A stretch of DNA of 34,297 bases from Candidatus Bathycorpusculum grumuli (GTDB lineage Archaea > Thermoproteota > Bathyarchaeia > Bathyarchaeales > Bathycorpusculaceae), in the NCBI GenBank assembly GCA_009776805.1, contig WRNB01000012.1, forward strand, positions 1 through 34,297, given 5' to 3'. Below, piece by piece: positions 16,602 through 24,689 of this stretch. Position numbers and translations under genes: made by a program. The notes below the pieces were generated by a model. It was not told the origin of the DNA. It saw only the letters and a program-made list of their open reading frames with translations, and searched no databases. Positions within the stretch are counted from its first letter, which is position 1. Every line of letters starts with the position of its first letter.

Positions 16602-17335
16602 AACTCACCACCCTCCCTAACAACACGAATACCAGGAGCAATAAAACTACTATCAAGTTTTTCACGATTACGCAAAACAATCGCTAACGGATTAGATGAA
16701 ACAGCATCCAAAGCCTCAACACTATTCAACCCAAACAAGTAGGATAAACTTGCCATGTCACGTGGCATACGCATATAACGCTCTTCAGTCACTCCACTAG
16801 AAACAATCAAAGGCACACCAAAAGTTTTAGCAATTGCAATTTCACGCCGTAAACAAGAAAGAAAACGGATACGTGCCGGCCCCTCTAAAATAAGCAAAGG
16901 CTTAATATCAATTTCCAAAGCAGCCATACCACTACGGACAAGTTCAGCTTCAGAACGGTCAAAAAAACGTTTACGATAATCAAAATTAGGAAAATTTAAC
17001 AAATCTACACGACGATCTTTAGCAGCTTGACGAGAAATTTCCTTATTATCACAAAATACACAAAGGATATCAAATTTTCTCCTTAATCTTCGCAAATTAT
17101 TCATAAGCTCATTTTCGCTTCGAGGATATAAATCAGCCCTTAAAATTGGTTCAATACCGACATTTTTACAAATATTTTTCAGGTTTTCAATTTCTTCTGT
17201 TGTCGGTTCATAAGAAAATGGAACTGCAATGTAACGGTAACCAAATTTTGCTGCGCGCTGTATTGCATTTTTCAAAGTTTGAGATTCTTTTGGAACAAAA
17301 AGTAGATGCAAATCTACAAAATCGCGTTTCATCAT
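16598..17335 (-). CDS. rnp3: Ribonuclease P protein component 3 (Rpp30)
   Basis: Archaeal RNase P subunit with a TIM-barrel fold that pairs with Pop5. The N-terminus KRDFVDLHLLFV is the family signature. The barrel continues with AAKFGYRYIAVPFSY, EPILRADLYP, RKFDILCVFCDN and VDLLNFPNFD, then FFDRSEAELVRSG and the late strand VPLIVSSGVTEE with MRMPRDMASLSYLFGL. The length of 245 aa is somewhat more than the shorter archaeal forms but within range. It overlaps the preceding gene by 4 bases (ATGATG containing the upstream TGA) and the following Pop5 gene by 4 bases, a pattern of tight translational coupling. Archaeal genomes often place rnp3 and rnp2 next to exosome genes. Confidence 0.94.
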   Translation of the reverse strand: MMKRDFVDLHLLFVPKESQTLKNAIQRAAKFGYRYIAVPFSYEPTTEEIENLKNICKNVGIEPILRADLYPRSENELMNNLRRLRRKFDILCVFCDNKEISRQAAKDRRVDLLNFPNFDYRKRFFDRSEAELVRSGMAALEIDIKPLLILEGPARIRFLSCLRREIAIAKTFGVPLIVSSGVTEERYMRMPRDMASLSYLFGLNSVEALDAVSSNPLAIVLRNREKLDSSFIAPGIRVVREGGEL

Positions 17336-17775
17336 ATTACCTCAAAATTTTTGAGGACTTCCAAGATTTCTTGACACGTTTTATTTTTAAAATGAAGTTT
17401 AAAATGAATTGGATCATCTTGTACAAATTTGATTTTACCCAAAGAAGCTGCCTGCTTATCAAATCGCAAATATAAATTAGTTTTTTCTAAGCGTAAATTA
17501 ATGTTGCTATTTAGGTCTTCTTTGTCAAGTGCACTTAGATTTTTACCAATTTTATCAAGTAATAATGGTAAAAGAGTTTTTTCAGTGATTTGGGTTGTAA
17601 AAAGAGTAATTGGATTGCCATGATGCCCAGTTAAACTGTTTTTTTCGAATTGCACAATTTCCACCAAGTCTATTGGCAACAAATTGTGTACGGCAGTTAA
17701 CACTTTTTCAGGATCTTCTGTTGCATGTGCAAATACACGTATATCGACATAACTAACATGTTGTTTTTGGGACAT
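17332..17775 (-). CDS. Predicted exosome-associated RNA-binding protein (COG1325-type)
   Basis: A family found next to RNase P and exosome genes in archaea, long predicted to be an RNA-binding exosome subunit. The sequence opens VSYVDIRVFAHATEDPEKVL and continues with the conserved GHHGNPI (the hallmark of the family), then RLEKTNLYLRFDKQAASLG-type strand and VQDDPIHFKLHFK near the end. I chose ATG 17775 (MSQKQHV) with a GGGTG about five bases upstream; the frame opens at 17805 without a signal. The stop overlaps the rnp3 start by 4 bases. The core exosome genes (rrp4, rrp41, rrp42) are not in this window, so the superoperon is split in this genome. Confidence 0.88.
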   Translation of the reverse strand: MSQKQHVSYVDIRVFAHATEDPEKVLTAVHNLLPIDLVEIVQFEKNSLTGHHGNPITLFTTQITEKTLLPLLLDKIGKNLSALDKEDLNSNINLRLEKTNLYLRFDKQAASLGKIKFVQDDPIHFKLHFKNKTCQEILEVLKNFEVI

Positions 17776-17819
17776 TTTGCACCCAAGTTTCTTTTGACTT
17801 TGCACTATTTTTTTAAAGA

Positions 17820-18029
17820 CTATGCTTCAGTCTTGGCAGCAGCTATTTGTGTCTTTAGGATTTCAATGTTGCTCTCGTGTTCACTTTTACGTCGAAAGTC
17901 AACAGATATGCCCAACTGATTAGCTTGTGTGCAGGTTATACCTGCCTTTGCTAACTCGTTTGGACTAAATCCTCGTCCATTTTTTGTTTTGCCGTTAGGT
18001 CGTTTAATAATTGGTTTTGTATTACACAT
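17820..18029 (-). CDS. rpl13e: Ribosomal protein L13e
   Basis: Large-subunit protein present in eukaryotes and only in some archaea (mainly the TACK side), so it is useful for placing the organism. The key stretch [15 protein letters not shown] with the following [14 protein letters not shown] is the L13e signature. The start is ATG 18029 ([11 protein letters not shown]), giving 69 aa: a GGAG sits about nine bases upstream, inside the last codons of the L15e gene, which shows coupled translation. The longer open frame that overlaps L15e is not needed. The C-terminus ends in a helix rich in Ala, Lys and Glu. Confidence 0.9.
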   Translation of the reverse strand: MCNTKPIIKRPNGKTKNGRGFSPNELAKAGITCTQANQLGISVDFRRKSEHESNIEILKTQIAAAKTEA

Positions 18030-18033
18030 TTTT

Positions 18034-18618
18034 TTATTCTCCATGTTTTCTTGCACCTTTCCAGAGACCTGGACGGACTTTTTCGGCTCCACGCCCACGA
18101 TGACGTAAACCTCTTACATGTTTACCTGCACTGGTCATACTCCTAAAGACACGGCTTGTGTGTTGTCGTTCAACAATCCAACTTACATCTTTATCAGCTT
18201 GTATAACTGGACTATCAGGATCAACCAGAATCACTTCAAACCATTTACTTCGTCCATCTTGACCAACCCAGTAACTGTTAAGAACTTCAAGATTTGGAAA
18301 TTTCTTTGCAGTTCTTTCCTCTGCGATTAATCTAATACTCTTTGAGGGTTTAAATTTAGCAACACCCATACGTTTTGGTCGTCTACCAGATCTTGGCCTT
18401 ATTTTACGTAGTCCACCACGTCTTACACGTGTGCGAACAACTATAAAACCCTGTTTTGCTTTGTAACCTAGTTTACGTGCACGATCAAGTCTTGTTGGAT
18501 GCTCAATACGCATTACGGTTGGTTGTTTTCTCCATTGTATTAAACGTTGTCGCATTAGTTCTTCAACAAAGGAGGCTTCGGGTTTTGCCCATTCATCTGC
18601 TATGTATTTATACGCCAT
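18034..18618 (-). CDS. rpl15e: Ribosomal protein L15e
   Basis: Large-subunit protein shared by archaea and eukaryotes. At 194 aa it has the family length and the conserved blocks [76 protein letters not shown] and the glycine/arginine-rich C-terminus [15 protein letters not shown]. It starts at ATG 18618; the leader contains GTGAAAAATA and, farther upstream, two GC-rich hairpins annotated separately. It is followed immediately by L13e, whose ribosome binding site lies in the L15e tail. It is very basic, as expected for an rRNA-binding protein. Confidence 0.97.
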   Translation of the reverse strand: MAYKYIADEWAKPEASFVEELMRQRLIQWRKQPTVMRIEHPTRLDRARKLGYKAKQGFIVVRTRVRRGGLRKIRPRSGRRPKRMGVAKFKPSKSIRLIAEERTAKKFPNLEVLNSYWVGQDGRSKWFEVILVDPDSPVIQADKDVSWIVERQHTSRVFRSMTSAGKHVRGLRHRGRGAEKVRPGLWKGARKHGE

Positions 18619-18652
18619 TATTTTTCACTTGTGTATTATTTGTTTACGGTTC

Positions 18653-18690
18653 AGCCTTTCGGCCACATCCCTGCGGACACGTTCATCCGC
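18653..18690 (-). ncRNA. Two GC-rich hairpins upstream of L15e (leader or small RNA)
   Basis: In an otherwise A/T-rich spacer this stretch is GC-rich and forms two hairpins on the minus strand: GCGGAU-GAACGU-GUCCGC (complement of 18673-18690) and GGCC-GAAA-GGCU with a GNRA loop (complement of 18653-18664). In each stem the one non-Watson-Crick pair is G-U only on the minus strand, the strand of the ribosomal genes. It could be the leader of L15e (autoregulation by a ribosomal protein) or a processed small RNA between L12 and L15e. A weak box C-like GGAUGA and a CUGA are present but do not make a convincing C/D sRNA. Confidence 0.4.
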
Positions 18691-18876
18691 CAGCATTTTT
18701 ACAACAAGACAACACTGCACAAAATAAACCTTTCCAAAAAATCATGCAATCTTGACACAACAATAAACAAAGAAACAAAAAACAAATTTAACAAAAATAG
18801 ATGTCAACACAACATTTTTTCACACAATAAAATAAGTGATAAAGAAATGTTGTAAAAATAAGTGTAAGGCATTATC

Positions 18877-19194
18877 TTAACCGAATAATGCGCCTAACCC
18901 TTCTAATGCTGCTTCTTCATTCGCTTTATCTTCTTCAGCTTTCTTCTTGTCGTCTGCTGGTGCTGCCACTGGAGCTGCACCACCTGCTGGTGCTGCCACT
19001 GGAACTGCTGCCATCATAGCTGGTGCTGCTTTGATTGCCTCATCAATGTTAACTTCACTGAGTGATGCAACAAGGGCTTTAACCTGAACTGAATCAACAG
19101 TAAGACCTGCTGCTTTGAGAACACATGTAACTGTATCCTCAGTAATTTCCTTACCTGCCTTGTGAAGGAGCATTGCTGCGTAAATGTTTTCCAT
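18877..19194 (-). CDS. rpl12: Ribosomal protein L12/P1 (stalk protein)
   Basis: Acidic stalk protein of the archaeal large subunit that recruits translation factors. The 105-aa protein opens [20 protein letters not shown] and continues with the dimerisation helices ([21 protein letters not shown]), an Ala/Pro/Gly hinge ([14 protein letters not shown]), a charged [12 protein letters not shown] segment and the universal C-terminal [10 protein letters not shown] tail that contacts GTPase factors. ATG 19194 is preceded six bases upstream by GAGGTG; the GTG at 19203 is part of an unneeded extension. Unusually, the genes that normally precede it in archaea (L11, L1, L10) are absent upstream. It has its own long leader and appears to head the L15e-L13e-RNase P cluster. 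Confidence 0.96.
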   Translation of the reverse strand: MENIYAAMLLHKAGKEITEDTVTCVLKAAGLTVDSVQVKALVASLSEVNIDEAIKAAPAMMAAVPVAAPAGGAAPVAAPADDKKKAEEDKANEEAALEGLGALFG

Positions 19195-19360
19195 ACTTTT
19201 CACCTCTTCATTAAACTATTTTAACCTTTCAACAGTAAAACTAACATTGTTAGTTATACCATGAAGTGCAGTTGACTGCATCATATTTCCGCTTTAATGA
19301 AAACCCTATGCCTTAATAACCTTTCGCAACACAGATGCTACTGGGTAGCTTAAAATGTTA
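19195..19360 (-). promoter_or_regulatory. Leader and promoter region of the L12 gene with two hairpins
   Basis: The spacer upstream of rpl12 contains a TTTATACT TATA-like element near 19352-19360 (minus strand), which would give a leader of roughly 130 bases. In that leader are a palindrome at 19261-19284 (TGCAGT/ACTGCA stem, extended by ATGA/TCAT with an AG bulge) and a perfect 7-bp stem at 19239-19255 (AACTAAC/GTTAGTT). A GAGGTG ribosome binding site follows. The hairpins suggest RNA-level control, as for other stalk operons, but this is inference. Confidence 0.4.
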
Positions 19361-19443
19361 GTATAAACAAAATCACACAACCTGCATAAAAACTATACAC
19401 AATTAAAAGGCACAAACAAGCAAATAAAATTTAGCAAAAAAAA

Positions 19444-20571
19444 TTAGAGAGAAACATCAGAAAGCTCTGTTACAGGAAGTGATGCCAAAGGTTCTTCTTG
19501 CTTTTTATGCAACAACAAACCAACAAGTACTATGGGTATCCAACCTGTAATTATACATACTGTTGCAGGGAATCCACTTATACCAAAAAACGCCGTAATC
19601 TCTGGCAAATACGCATCCCAAATTCCAAAAGATACAACCATTGCAGCTATAGCAGCATAAGCATAATTTTTGCCAAACCTCTTAAATGTTTGAATAGCCA
19701 AAATACCAGCAAAAAAGAAGTCACCAAGACCAAGACCCCTAAAAAACATATTATCAATAGTAAAGATACCGGGTTCATTGAGAACAAATGGAAAATTAGG
19801 CAAATAAATTAGAGCTGGAAGACCTAAACCAGTAAAAGTTTTTGCGGCTACAACCATTGGTCCACTGAAGACCAAAATCACATCTATAATTGTCAATAAA
19901 ACAGCAAAAATTCCAACGGTTTTCCAACTAAACAAAGAATTAAGATAGATAATTATCAAAATTGCAAATACTGCCCCAAATATATCCAACAAATAAGGAT
20001 ACCAAATATTTAATGTACCATCGGTATGAAGTATATTAAAGAATACAAAAAACAGCAAAAATAATGCAGGCGGCTGAATTGCAAGTTTCCAATTTACCTT
20101 TTTCTCACAATCCTTCTTTTGTTCATAAATTGCAATTACAAAACATACGACAGCTAATCCAAAAAAAGCACCACATCTAAACAATGTAAAAGAATCTTTA
20201 AACTGTGCTAATAAACTAGCTACACCAGCAATCAAACTCACAGCACCAAACCCTATGGAGAACAATTGAGCTCTTTTCTTTTTAATATCTGAATATATGT
20301 GAGTAAGAGTAAACAACAACATTGTATAAGTACCTAAAAATATACCTAACAATATATTCTCAAACATACTTTCAGAATTAATGAAAGTTGTTAAGGCAAT
20401 AACAGAAATAACAACAGCCAACACTCCAACAAACATAAACAAATCATTTGTTTGAAATTCTTTAGTTTCAATTGTATCTTTGAGTTTTTTTTCAGCACGT
20501 TTATTTAAAAAGAACGCTACAGTTACGACAAGCAACAAAGCCATTGGTAGAGCAATATCAAGAGTTGGCAT
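19444..20571 (-). CDS. Presenilin-like GxGD intramembrane aspartyl protease
   Basis: A 375-aa membrane protein with about nine hydrophobic helices and the three hallmarks of the presenilin/signal peptide peptidase (A22) family. These are an aspartate in the sixth helix (LLTIID230VILVFSGP, followed by GLPALIY as in presenilins), the GLGD motif of the seventh helix (D284 in GLGLGDFFFAGIL) and a PAL-type motif in the last helix, here PAT (335-337). Family members cut single membrane helices inside the bilayer. Departures: Ile instead of Tyr before the first Asp, and PAT instead of PAL. The N-terminal 215 residues are less conserved. Both catalytic aspartates are present, so activity is plausible. 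Substrates are unknown; anchored surface proteins such as those in this window would be candidates. Confidence 0.8.
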   Translation of the reverse strand: MPTLDIALPMALLLVVTVAFFLNKRAEKKLKDTIETKEFQTNDLFMFVGVLAVVISVIALTTFINSESMFENILLGIFLGTYTMLLFTLTHIYSDIKKKRAQLFSIGFGAVSLIAGVASLLAQFKDSFTLFRCGAFFGLAVVCFVIAIYEQKKDCEKKVNWKLAIQPPALFLLFFVFFNILHTDGTLNIWYPYLLDIFGAVFAILIIIYLNSLFSWKTVGIFAVLLTIIDVILVFSGPMVVAAKTFTGLGLPALIYLPNFPFVLNEPGIFTIDNMFFRGLGLGDFFFAGILAIQTFKRFGKNYAYAAIAAMVVSFGIWDAYLPEITAFFGISGFPATVCIITGWIPIVLVGLLLHKKQEEPLASLPVTELSDVSL

Positions 20572-21186
20572 AAAGGCAAAATAAAAAATGCTACATTTAT
20601 TTGTTACCCATAAACGAGAAAAAATTCAGCAAGAAAAAACCTTCGGCACAAATTAACTATACCTACCAATACATAATCACGATCACCACCCACACACCAT
20701 AAACCAAACCACACCTTTATCAGCAGCTATACTTGCCCAATAAATCAGAGCATGCATATAGCATAGTTATGAAAAACATAAAATATACCAAACCAAGCGA
20801 AGATTTAAAAAAACATACATCCATAACCAACATACAAATTTTGAAAAACACCTTCATAACTACCTAAAAAACTACAGGCATACAAAAATAATGAACCAAT
20901 TTGACTTGACAAAAAAACACTAAACATATAATCTGAAAAAAGTTACTTTGTAATTCGTGTATACAAGTTATGGACACACAACTTTTTGTAATGTTTCAAT
21001 TATTTCTTCGATTTTTCAGTTTGAGAATACAAAAACAATAAGAACTAACGTCTATTGGAACAAACATTATATAAACTTTCTATGTTAAAAATTAAGTGCG
21101 TATAATTCCACGTCAGCATTATACGACATCGTAATATTATTAATTTGAATGCAAAGGCAATTTAATTTTTTCTTTTAAATTTTAGT
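20572..21186. other. Intergenic stretch with A/C-rich and T-rich parts
   Basis: About 600 bp with no gene I can defend. From 20580 to about 20940 the + strand is A/C-rich, after which it is A/T-rich. A short open frame (20770-20868, about 32 codons, MKNIKYTKPSED) has no supporting feature. The stretch contains the second copy of the 31-bp repeat at 21017 and A/T-rich promoter-like sequence around 21065-21090. Confidence 0.5.
21017..21047 (+). repeat. 31-bp dispersed repeat, copy 2
   Basis: Starts CAGTTTGAGAATACAAAAA and matches 7534-7564 at 28 of 31 bases, same orientation. It lies 140 bp before a transposase remnant. Confidence 0.5.
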
Positions 21187-21441
21187 TGTAAACTTTTTGA
21201 GGCTGGTTTAGATTGTGTTACCAAGTTTATTTGTGATGCTGCGAATTATTTGGTCACTTTTGCAAGATTAGCTATGAAAAGTGTTGTTATCCCTTTTTCG
21301 AATAATTTGGTGTAAAGGTTGATGAGTGAGATTACTAAACACGTTAAGCACTATGTGGATGCATTGGAGTGAGAGTGGTCTTTTGAATTTGCTAAATATT
21401 TTGTTGACTCGTTATTGTAATAGTTTTTTGGTGTATTGAAG
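21187..21441 (+). pseudogene. Transposase remnant, C-terminal part
   Basis: One frame reads KLFEAGLDCVTKFICDAAN, YLVTFARLAMKSVVIPFSNN, LV, a TAA, RLMSEITKHVKHYVDALE, a TGA, EWSFEFAKYFVDSLL and then stops. This matches the C-terminal end of an archaeal transposase type in which a segment like NNLVERLMGEIxKRxKHxWxHWS is followed by a hydrophobic helix and RY. The stop codons replace the catalytic-region Glu codon and a Trp/Ser position. No N-terminal half was found upstream. The remnant is G/T-rich, like the 3' parts of the other IS genes here. The family name is uncertain. It ends about 50 bp before the next gene. Confidence 0.6.
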
Positions 21442-21492
21442 GAAGGTACTTAAGTCCAAATGGTACTGTTGTTAGTGTGAAGGTGACGCAGG

Positions 21493-22275
21493 TTGAAAGT
21501 TAACCGATTGGAAGACATAACCAAACATTTGGTATTAATCTTCATTTTTTTGGCATTATCAAGTTTAATGGTGTTTTCAGCTAACTTTGATAATGTGCAT
21601 GCTGCATATAAGCCGTCTATTCCACAATTCACTGTAAAACTTGTTGACTACTCACACGATGTACCACCATCCACCACAACAATCACTGACCCATACACTG
21701 GAGAAAAAACCACAAACACCAACCCAGGTTATCGTGTAGATGACTTTAGGATCGATATTACAATTAAAAACCAACACTTCACACCCTATACTACCTCCGA
21801 TGGGCATGTGTGTAATGTGCATTATTCTGTTCAAATTAAGGGTCATTTTGAAGAGAACTGGCAAACTACTGCGGCAAACATTGAACAAACAGATTCTCAA
21901 TATACCCTTATATCTCGCTCTAACAGTTATGCTGATGGGTCACAATTAGATTTTCGAGTTCAAGCAGCAATCGGATACATAATTGAGGAATACAGATTAC
22001 CACCCGCACCCCCAGATCGTTATTTTATAGCTGAAGTTATAGGCGATTGGAGCAACATTCAGACATTTACTACACATAGCGGATCTTTAACTGTAGCACC
22101 GTCACAAACAACAAACCCTTCAGATCCACCAACAACTGATCCCAACAATCCACCCCAACAAACTCCAGATCAGCCCTATCTAATCATCATATTTGCCACA
22201 GCATGCATAATTCTAATTCCCATAGCAATAGTTACCTACATAATAGGCAAAGAAAAACAAAAACAACACATGTAA
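21493..22275 (+). CDS. Cell-surface protein, paralogue of the 9726-10487 protein
   Basis: The architecture is an N-terminal hydrophobic signal (HLVLIFIFLALSSLMVFSA), a beta-rich extracellular domain, a Pro/Thr/Ser/Asn-rich stalk (TTNPSDPPTTDPNNPPQQTP) and a C-terminal membrane helix (YLIIIFATACIILIPIAIV) followed by basic residues. The domain shares FTPYT, QAAIGY and DWSNI with the protein at 9726-10487, in the same order. The start is TTG 21493: GGTGA lies about six bases upstream and a stop codon in frame at 21484 rules out earlier starts. Unlike its neighbours it begins only about 50 bp after a transposase remnant. The function is unknown; a role in adhesion or in an outer layer is a guess. 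Convergent with the SPOUT methyltransferase gene. Confidence 0.8.
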   Translation: MKVNRLEDITKHLVLIFIFLALSSLMVFSANFDNVHAAYKPSIPQFTVKLVDYSHDVPPSTTTITDPYTGEKTTNTNPGYRVDDFRIDITIKNQHFTPYTTSDGHVCNVHYSVQIKGHFEENWQTTAANIEQTDSQYTLISRSNSYADGSQLDFRVQAAIGYIIEEYRLPPAPPDRYFIAEVIGDWSNIQTFTTHSGSLTVAPSQTTNPSDPPTTDPNNPPQQTPDQPYLIIIFATACIILIPIAIVTYIIGKEKQKQHM

Positions 22276-22574
22276 ACCCAATCACAACAAGTCAATAAAA
22301 TAATCACACAACCATCATACATTTTTGTAGTACATGTTTAGCTTCTTTGTTTTGTCCACACTTCTGTCAATTTTTGAGCCATAATTATGTAAAGATCAAA
22401 CTTCTGCTACCCAAAAACAGTTATCAAAGTCATTAATGTTTAATAAAATTTTGATAGTCAATAAAGCATGGTTAAAATTAACGTTAATGGTTCAAAACAC
22501 TTTCGGAACTACTGTTGTGGGTGTTGGGTGCTGCGGTAGTGTGAAAATGTGATAGATGTGTATTTTCGTGTGGT

Positions 22575-23429
22575 TTATGACAGTGTAATAATGTTAAATA
22601 ATGCTAAAGAGCTTAGAAGTGCCTCTTCAGTTCGTACTGTAGCGGTTCCCTGTTCAGGTATAGTGTTAACAACAAAATCAGAAACATTCTCAATATGTAA
22701 ACCTTCATCTTGAGCAATTTCATGTAAACCACGTGCAGGGGCACCAAACGCAACTAACACCTGCTCAGCCATACCCCAACGTTTAGAAATTTGGTCAGCA
22801 ACATCAACAATCGAGTTCGCAATTCGGGCTGTTGCAATTACTAAGTCAAAATGTTCAGTCTGCAACATATGTCCAAAAGAGTTGTCATCAATCTTGACCC
22901 AAAACCCCCAATAAGAAGGAACATCATTTCGGTTAACCGTCTGAACCTCAATACGGTTACCAGTTTTTATAATTTGAACAGTTAAACGTTCACCAACAGA
23001 ATAATGTCGCTCACGCAATAACGCCATACTTTGAACACCGATATCAACTGTTAATCCCTCTTGTGATTGGTTTAGAATTATGCCTTCACGATATTCGCCA
23101 ATTTTTAAGTCGCGGTTTTTGCCGCTGGTTGGGTGATGGGGTGCACGTAGAGGTGGCAATATACCAGCATATTGTAAATCAGGCTCTATTTTATAGAGGT
23201 CTTTTCGCAAATATTGTGGAGTTTCTATATAGTTTAATAATTTTGCGATAAGGTTTAAATCTCGTGTTTGATTTGTGCGCGTGTTATCTGGGTAGATAAT
23301 TATTTTTTGTACTCTAAAAATTGTGGCTGCTCTGGCGATTAACCCTATTTTGGCAGTTTTTTCTCGTAAATGAGGTGTATCAGATATTATGGATGCTGGA
23401 ATAGCAATAGATAGTTTACTTTTGTTCAA
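22575..23429 (-). CDS. SPOUT-class RNA methyltransferase (COG2106-type)
   Basis: A family of archaeal and eukaryotic SPOUT (knotted) methyltransferases, with a small OB-like domain inserted in the SPOUT fold. Seen: KLSIAIPASIISDTPHLREKT and IGLIARAATIFRVQKIIIYPDN at the N-terminus, the middle RNA-binding insertion (GEYREGIILNQSQEGLTVDIG, then VQIIKTGNRIEVQ), and the C-terminal knot region with VLVAFGAPARGLHEIA and FVVNTIPEQGTATVRTEEAL, where the SAM-binding loops lie. At 284 aa it is full length. The start is TTG 23429 with AGGA upstream. The target base is not determinable here; relatives include uridine-N3 methyltransferases. Divergent from pgi/pmi with only about 70 bp between the starts, so the promoters overlap. 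Confidence 0.88.
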   Translation of the reverse strand: MNKSKLSIAIPASIISDTPHLREKTAKIGLIARAATIFRVQKIIIYPDNTRTNQTRDLNLIAKLLNYIETPQYLRKDLYKIEPDLQYAGILPPLRAPHHPTSGKNRDLKIGEYREGIILNQSQEGLTVDIGVQSMALLRERHYSVGERLTVQIIKTGNRIEVQTVNRNDVPSYWGFWVKIDDNSFGHMLQTEHFDLVIATARIANSIVDVADQISKRWGMAEQVLVAFGAPARGLHEIAQDEGLHIENVSDFVVNTIPEQGTATVRTEEALLSSLALFNIITLS

Positions 23430-23498
23430 ATTTTTTTCCTACAGTATTTATGTTTACATTAAGCTTAAAAGGTGTATAGAGATATAAAAGGGAATAGC

Positions 23499-24689
23499 AT
23501 GAGATTTAGCATGGACAATCATTGTCTAGAAGATCCTGAAGAGATAAAGCAGATAGATAAAGCAGACATGCTAAAATTTTGTCTAAACATGAGTAAACAT
23601 TATCGGAAAGCAACAAGTTTAGCTGCAGACATAACAGTTAAGTATGCTAAACCATGTAACATCATAATTGCGGGTATGGGTGGTTCAGCCATTGGTGGTG
23701 AATTGCTTAAAGATTGGGCAAGAGAAAAAATTCATGTTTCTATAGAAGTTAACAGGGAGTACCATTTGCCTGTTTATGCTAACAAGCGAACTTTAGTTCT
23801 TGTAACTAGTTATACTGGTGATACAGAAGAAACATTAAGTGCTCTTCTTGATGCCATAAAAAAGAAATGCATGATTTATTGTATAACAAGTGGCGGTCTA
23901 CTTTTAGAAATTGCAAAGCAACTAAATATTCCGCACCTACAGGTTCCTGCAGGTATGCCTCCCCGTGCAGCATTACCTTATATGCTTATACCTTTATTGG
24001 TCTTTCTTGAAAAAATAGGATTAGCATCAGATATTTCCAAAGAAATTGATGAAGCATTACCAATTATAGAGGGAATTGAAAAACAAAACGCGGTTGAAAT
24101 ACCAGTAAAAAATAGTTTAATAAAAACTTTAGCAGTAAACATTGAAGGCTTCATCCCAGCAATTTACGGATTTGGCATTTATAGTAGCGTTGCCAGGCGG
24201 TTTAAACAACAAATTAATGAGAACGCAAAAATGATGGCAAAATGGGATAATCTGCCCGAGTTAGACCATAACGAAGTGGTTGGATATGAAAAAACGAAAG
24301 GTATTACGAGCCAATTTGTAGTAATTTTTATTCGAGATAAAGATGAACCTATAGAAATACGTAGTCGTATTGAAATAACAAAAAACCTTATAGAACCATC
24401 AGTTGCAGGTATTTACGAGGTTTGGAGCCAAGGTGAAAACGGTCTTGCAAAAATGCTTTCAGTTGTTGCTGTGGCGGATTTTTTGAGCAACTATTTGGCA
24501 ATACTACGTAAAGTTGACTCTACACCCGTTAAAACAATTAATAAATTAAAGGATTTGTTAAAAAAAGATGGTACTAAAGAACAAGTGATTAAAGAGTTAG
24601 AAAAAATATTAGTGTGTTATGACTTTTGTGGTCTTTGTGATAAAACTGTGTCGGACACACCTACAACGTATGGAAATTATATACCGTGA
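23499..24689 (+). CDS. Bifunctional phosphoglucose/phosphomannose isomerase
   Basis: Interconverts glucose-6-P or mannose-6-P with fructose-6-P, in gluconeogenesis and in making sugar donors for glycoproteins and lipids. The SIS-domain features of the archaeal PGI/PMI family are present: GMGGSAIGGELLKDW near the N-terminus, TSYTGDTEETL (sugar-phosphate loop), ITSGGLLLEIAK, PAGMPPRAALPYML, and the signature INENAKMMAKWDNLPELDHNEVVG containing the catalytic Glu and His. The length after start choice is about 396 aa, somewhat longer than the usual ~320 because of extra N-terminal residues and a C-terminal tail with Cys residues. ATG 23499 has AAAAGGG just upstream; the GTG at 23472 lacks one. 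Followed by IS-like debris. Confidence 0.93.
   Translation: MRFSMDNHCLEDPEEIKQIDKADMLKFCLNMSKHYRKATSLAADITVKYAKPCNIIIAGMGGSAIGGELLKDWAREKIHVSIEVNREYHLPVYANKRTLVLVTSYTGDTEETLSALLDAIKKKCMIYCITSGGLLLEIAKQLNIPHLQVPAGMPPRAALPYMLIPLLVFLEKIGLASDISKEIDEALPIIEGIEKQNAVEIPVKNSLIKTLAVNIEGFIPAIYGFGIYSSVARRFKQQINENAKMMAKWDNLPELDHNEVVGYEKTKGITSQFVVIFIRDKDEPIEIRSRIEITKNLIEPSVAGIYEVWSQGENGLAKMLSVVAVADFLSNYLAILRKVDSTPVKTINKLKDLLKKDGTKEQVIKELEKILVCYDFCGLCDKTVSDTPTTYGNYIP

Noticed and set aside
18649-18695. C/D box sRNA
   Set aside because: Only a weak GGAUGA and a CUGA are present, and the sequence between them folds on itself, which guide RNAs avoid.
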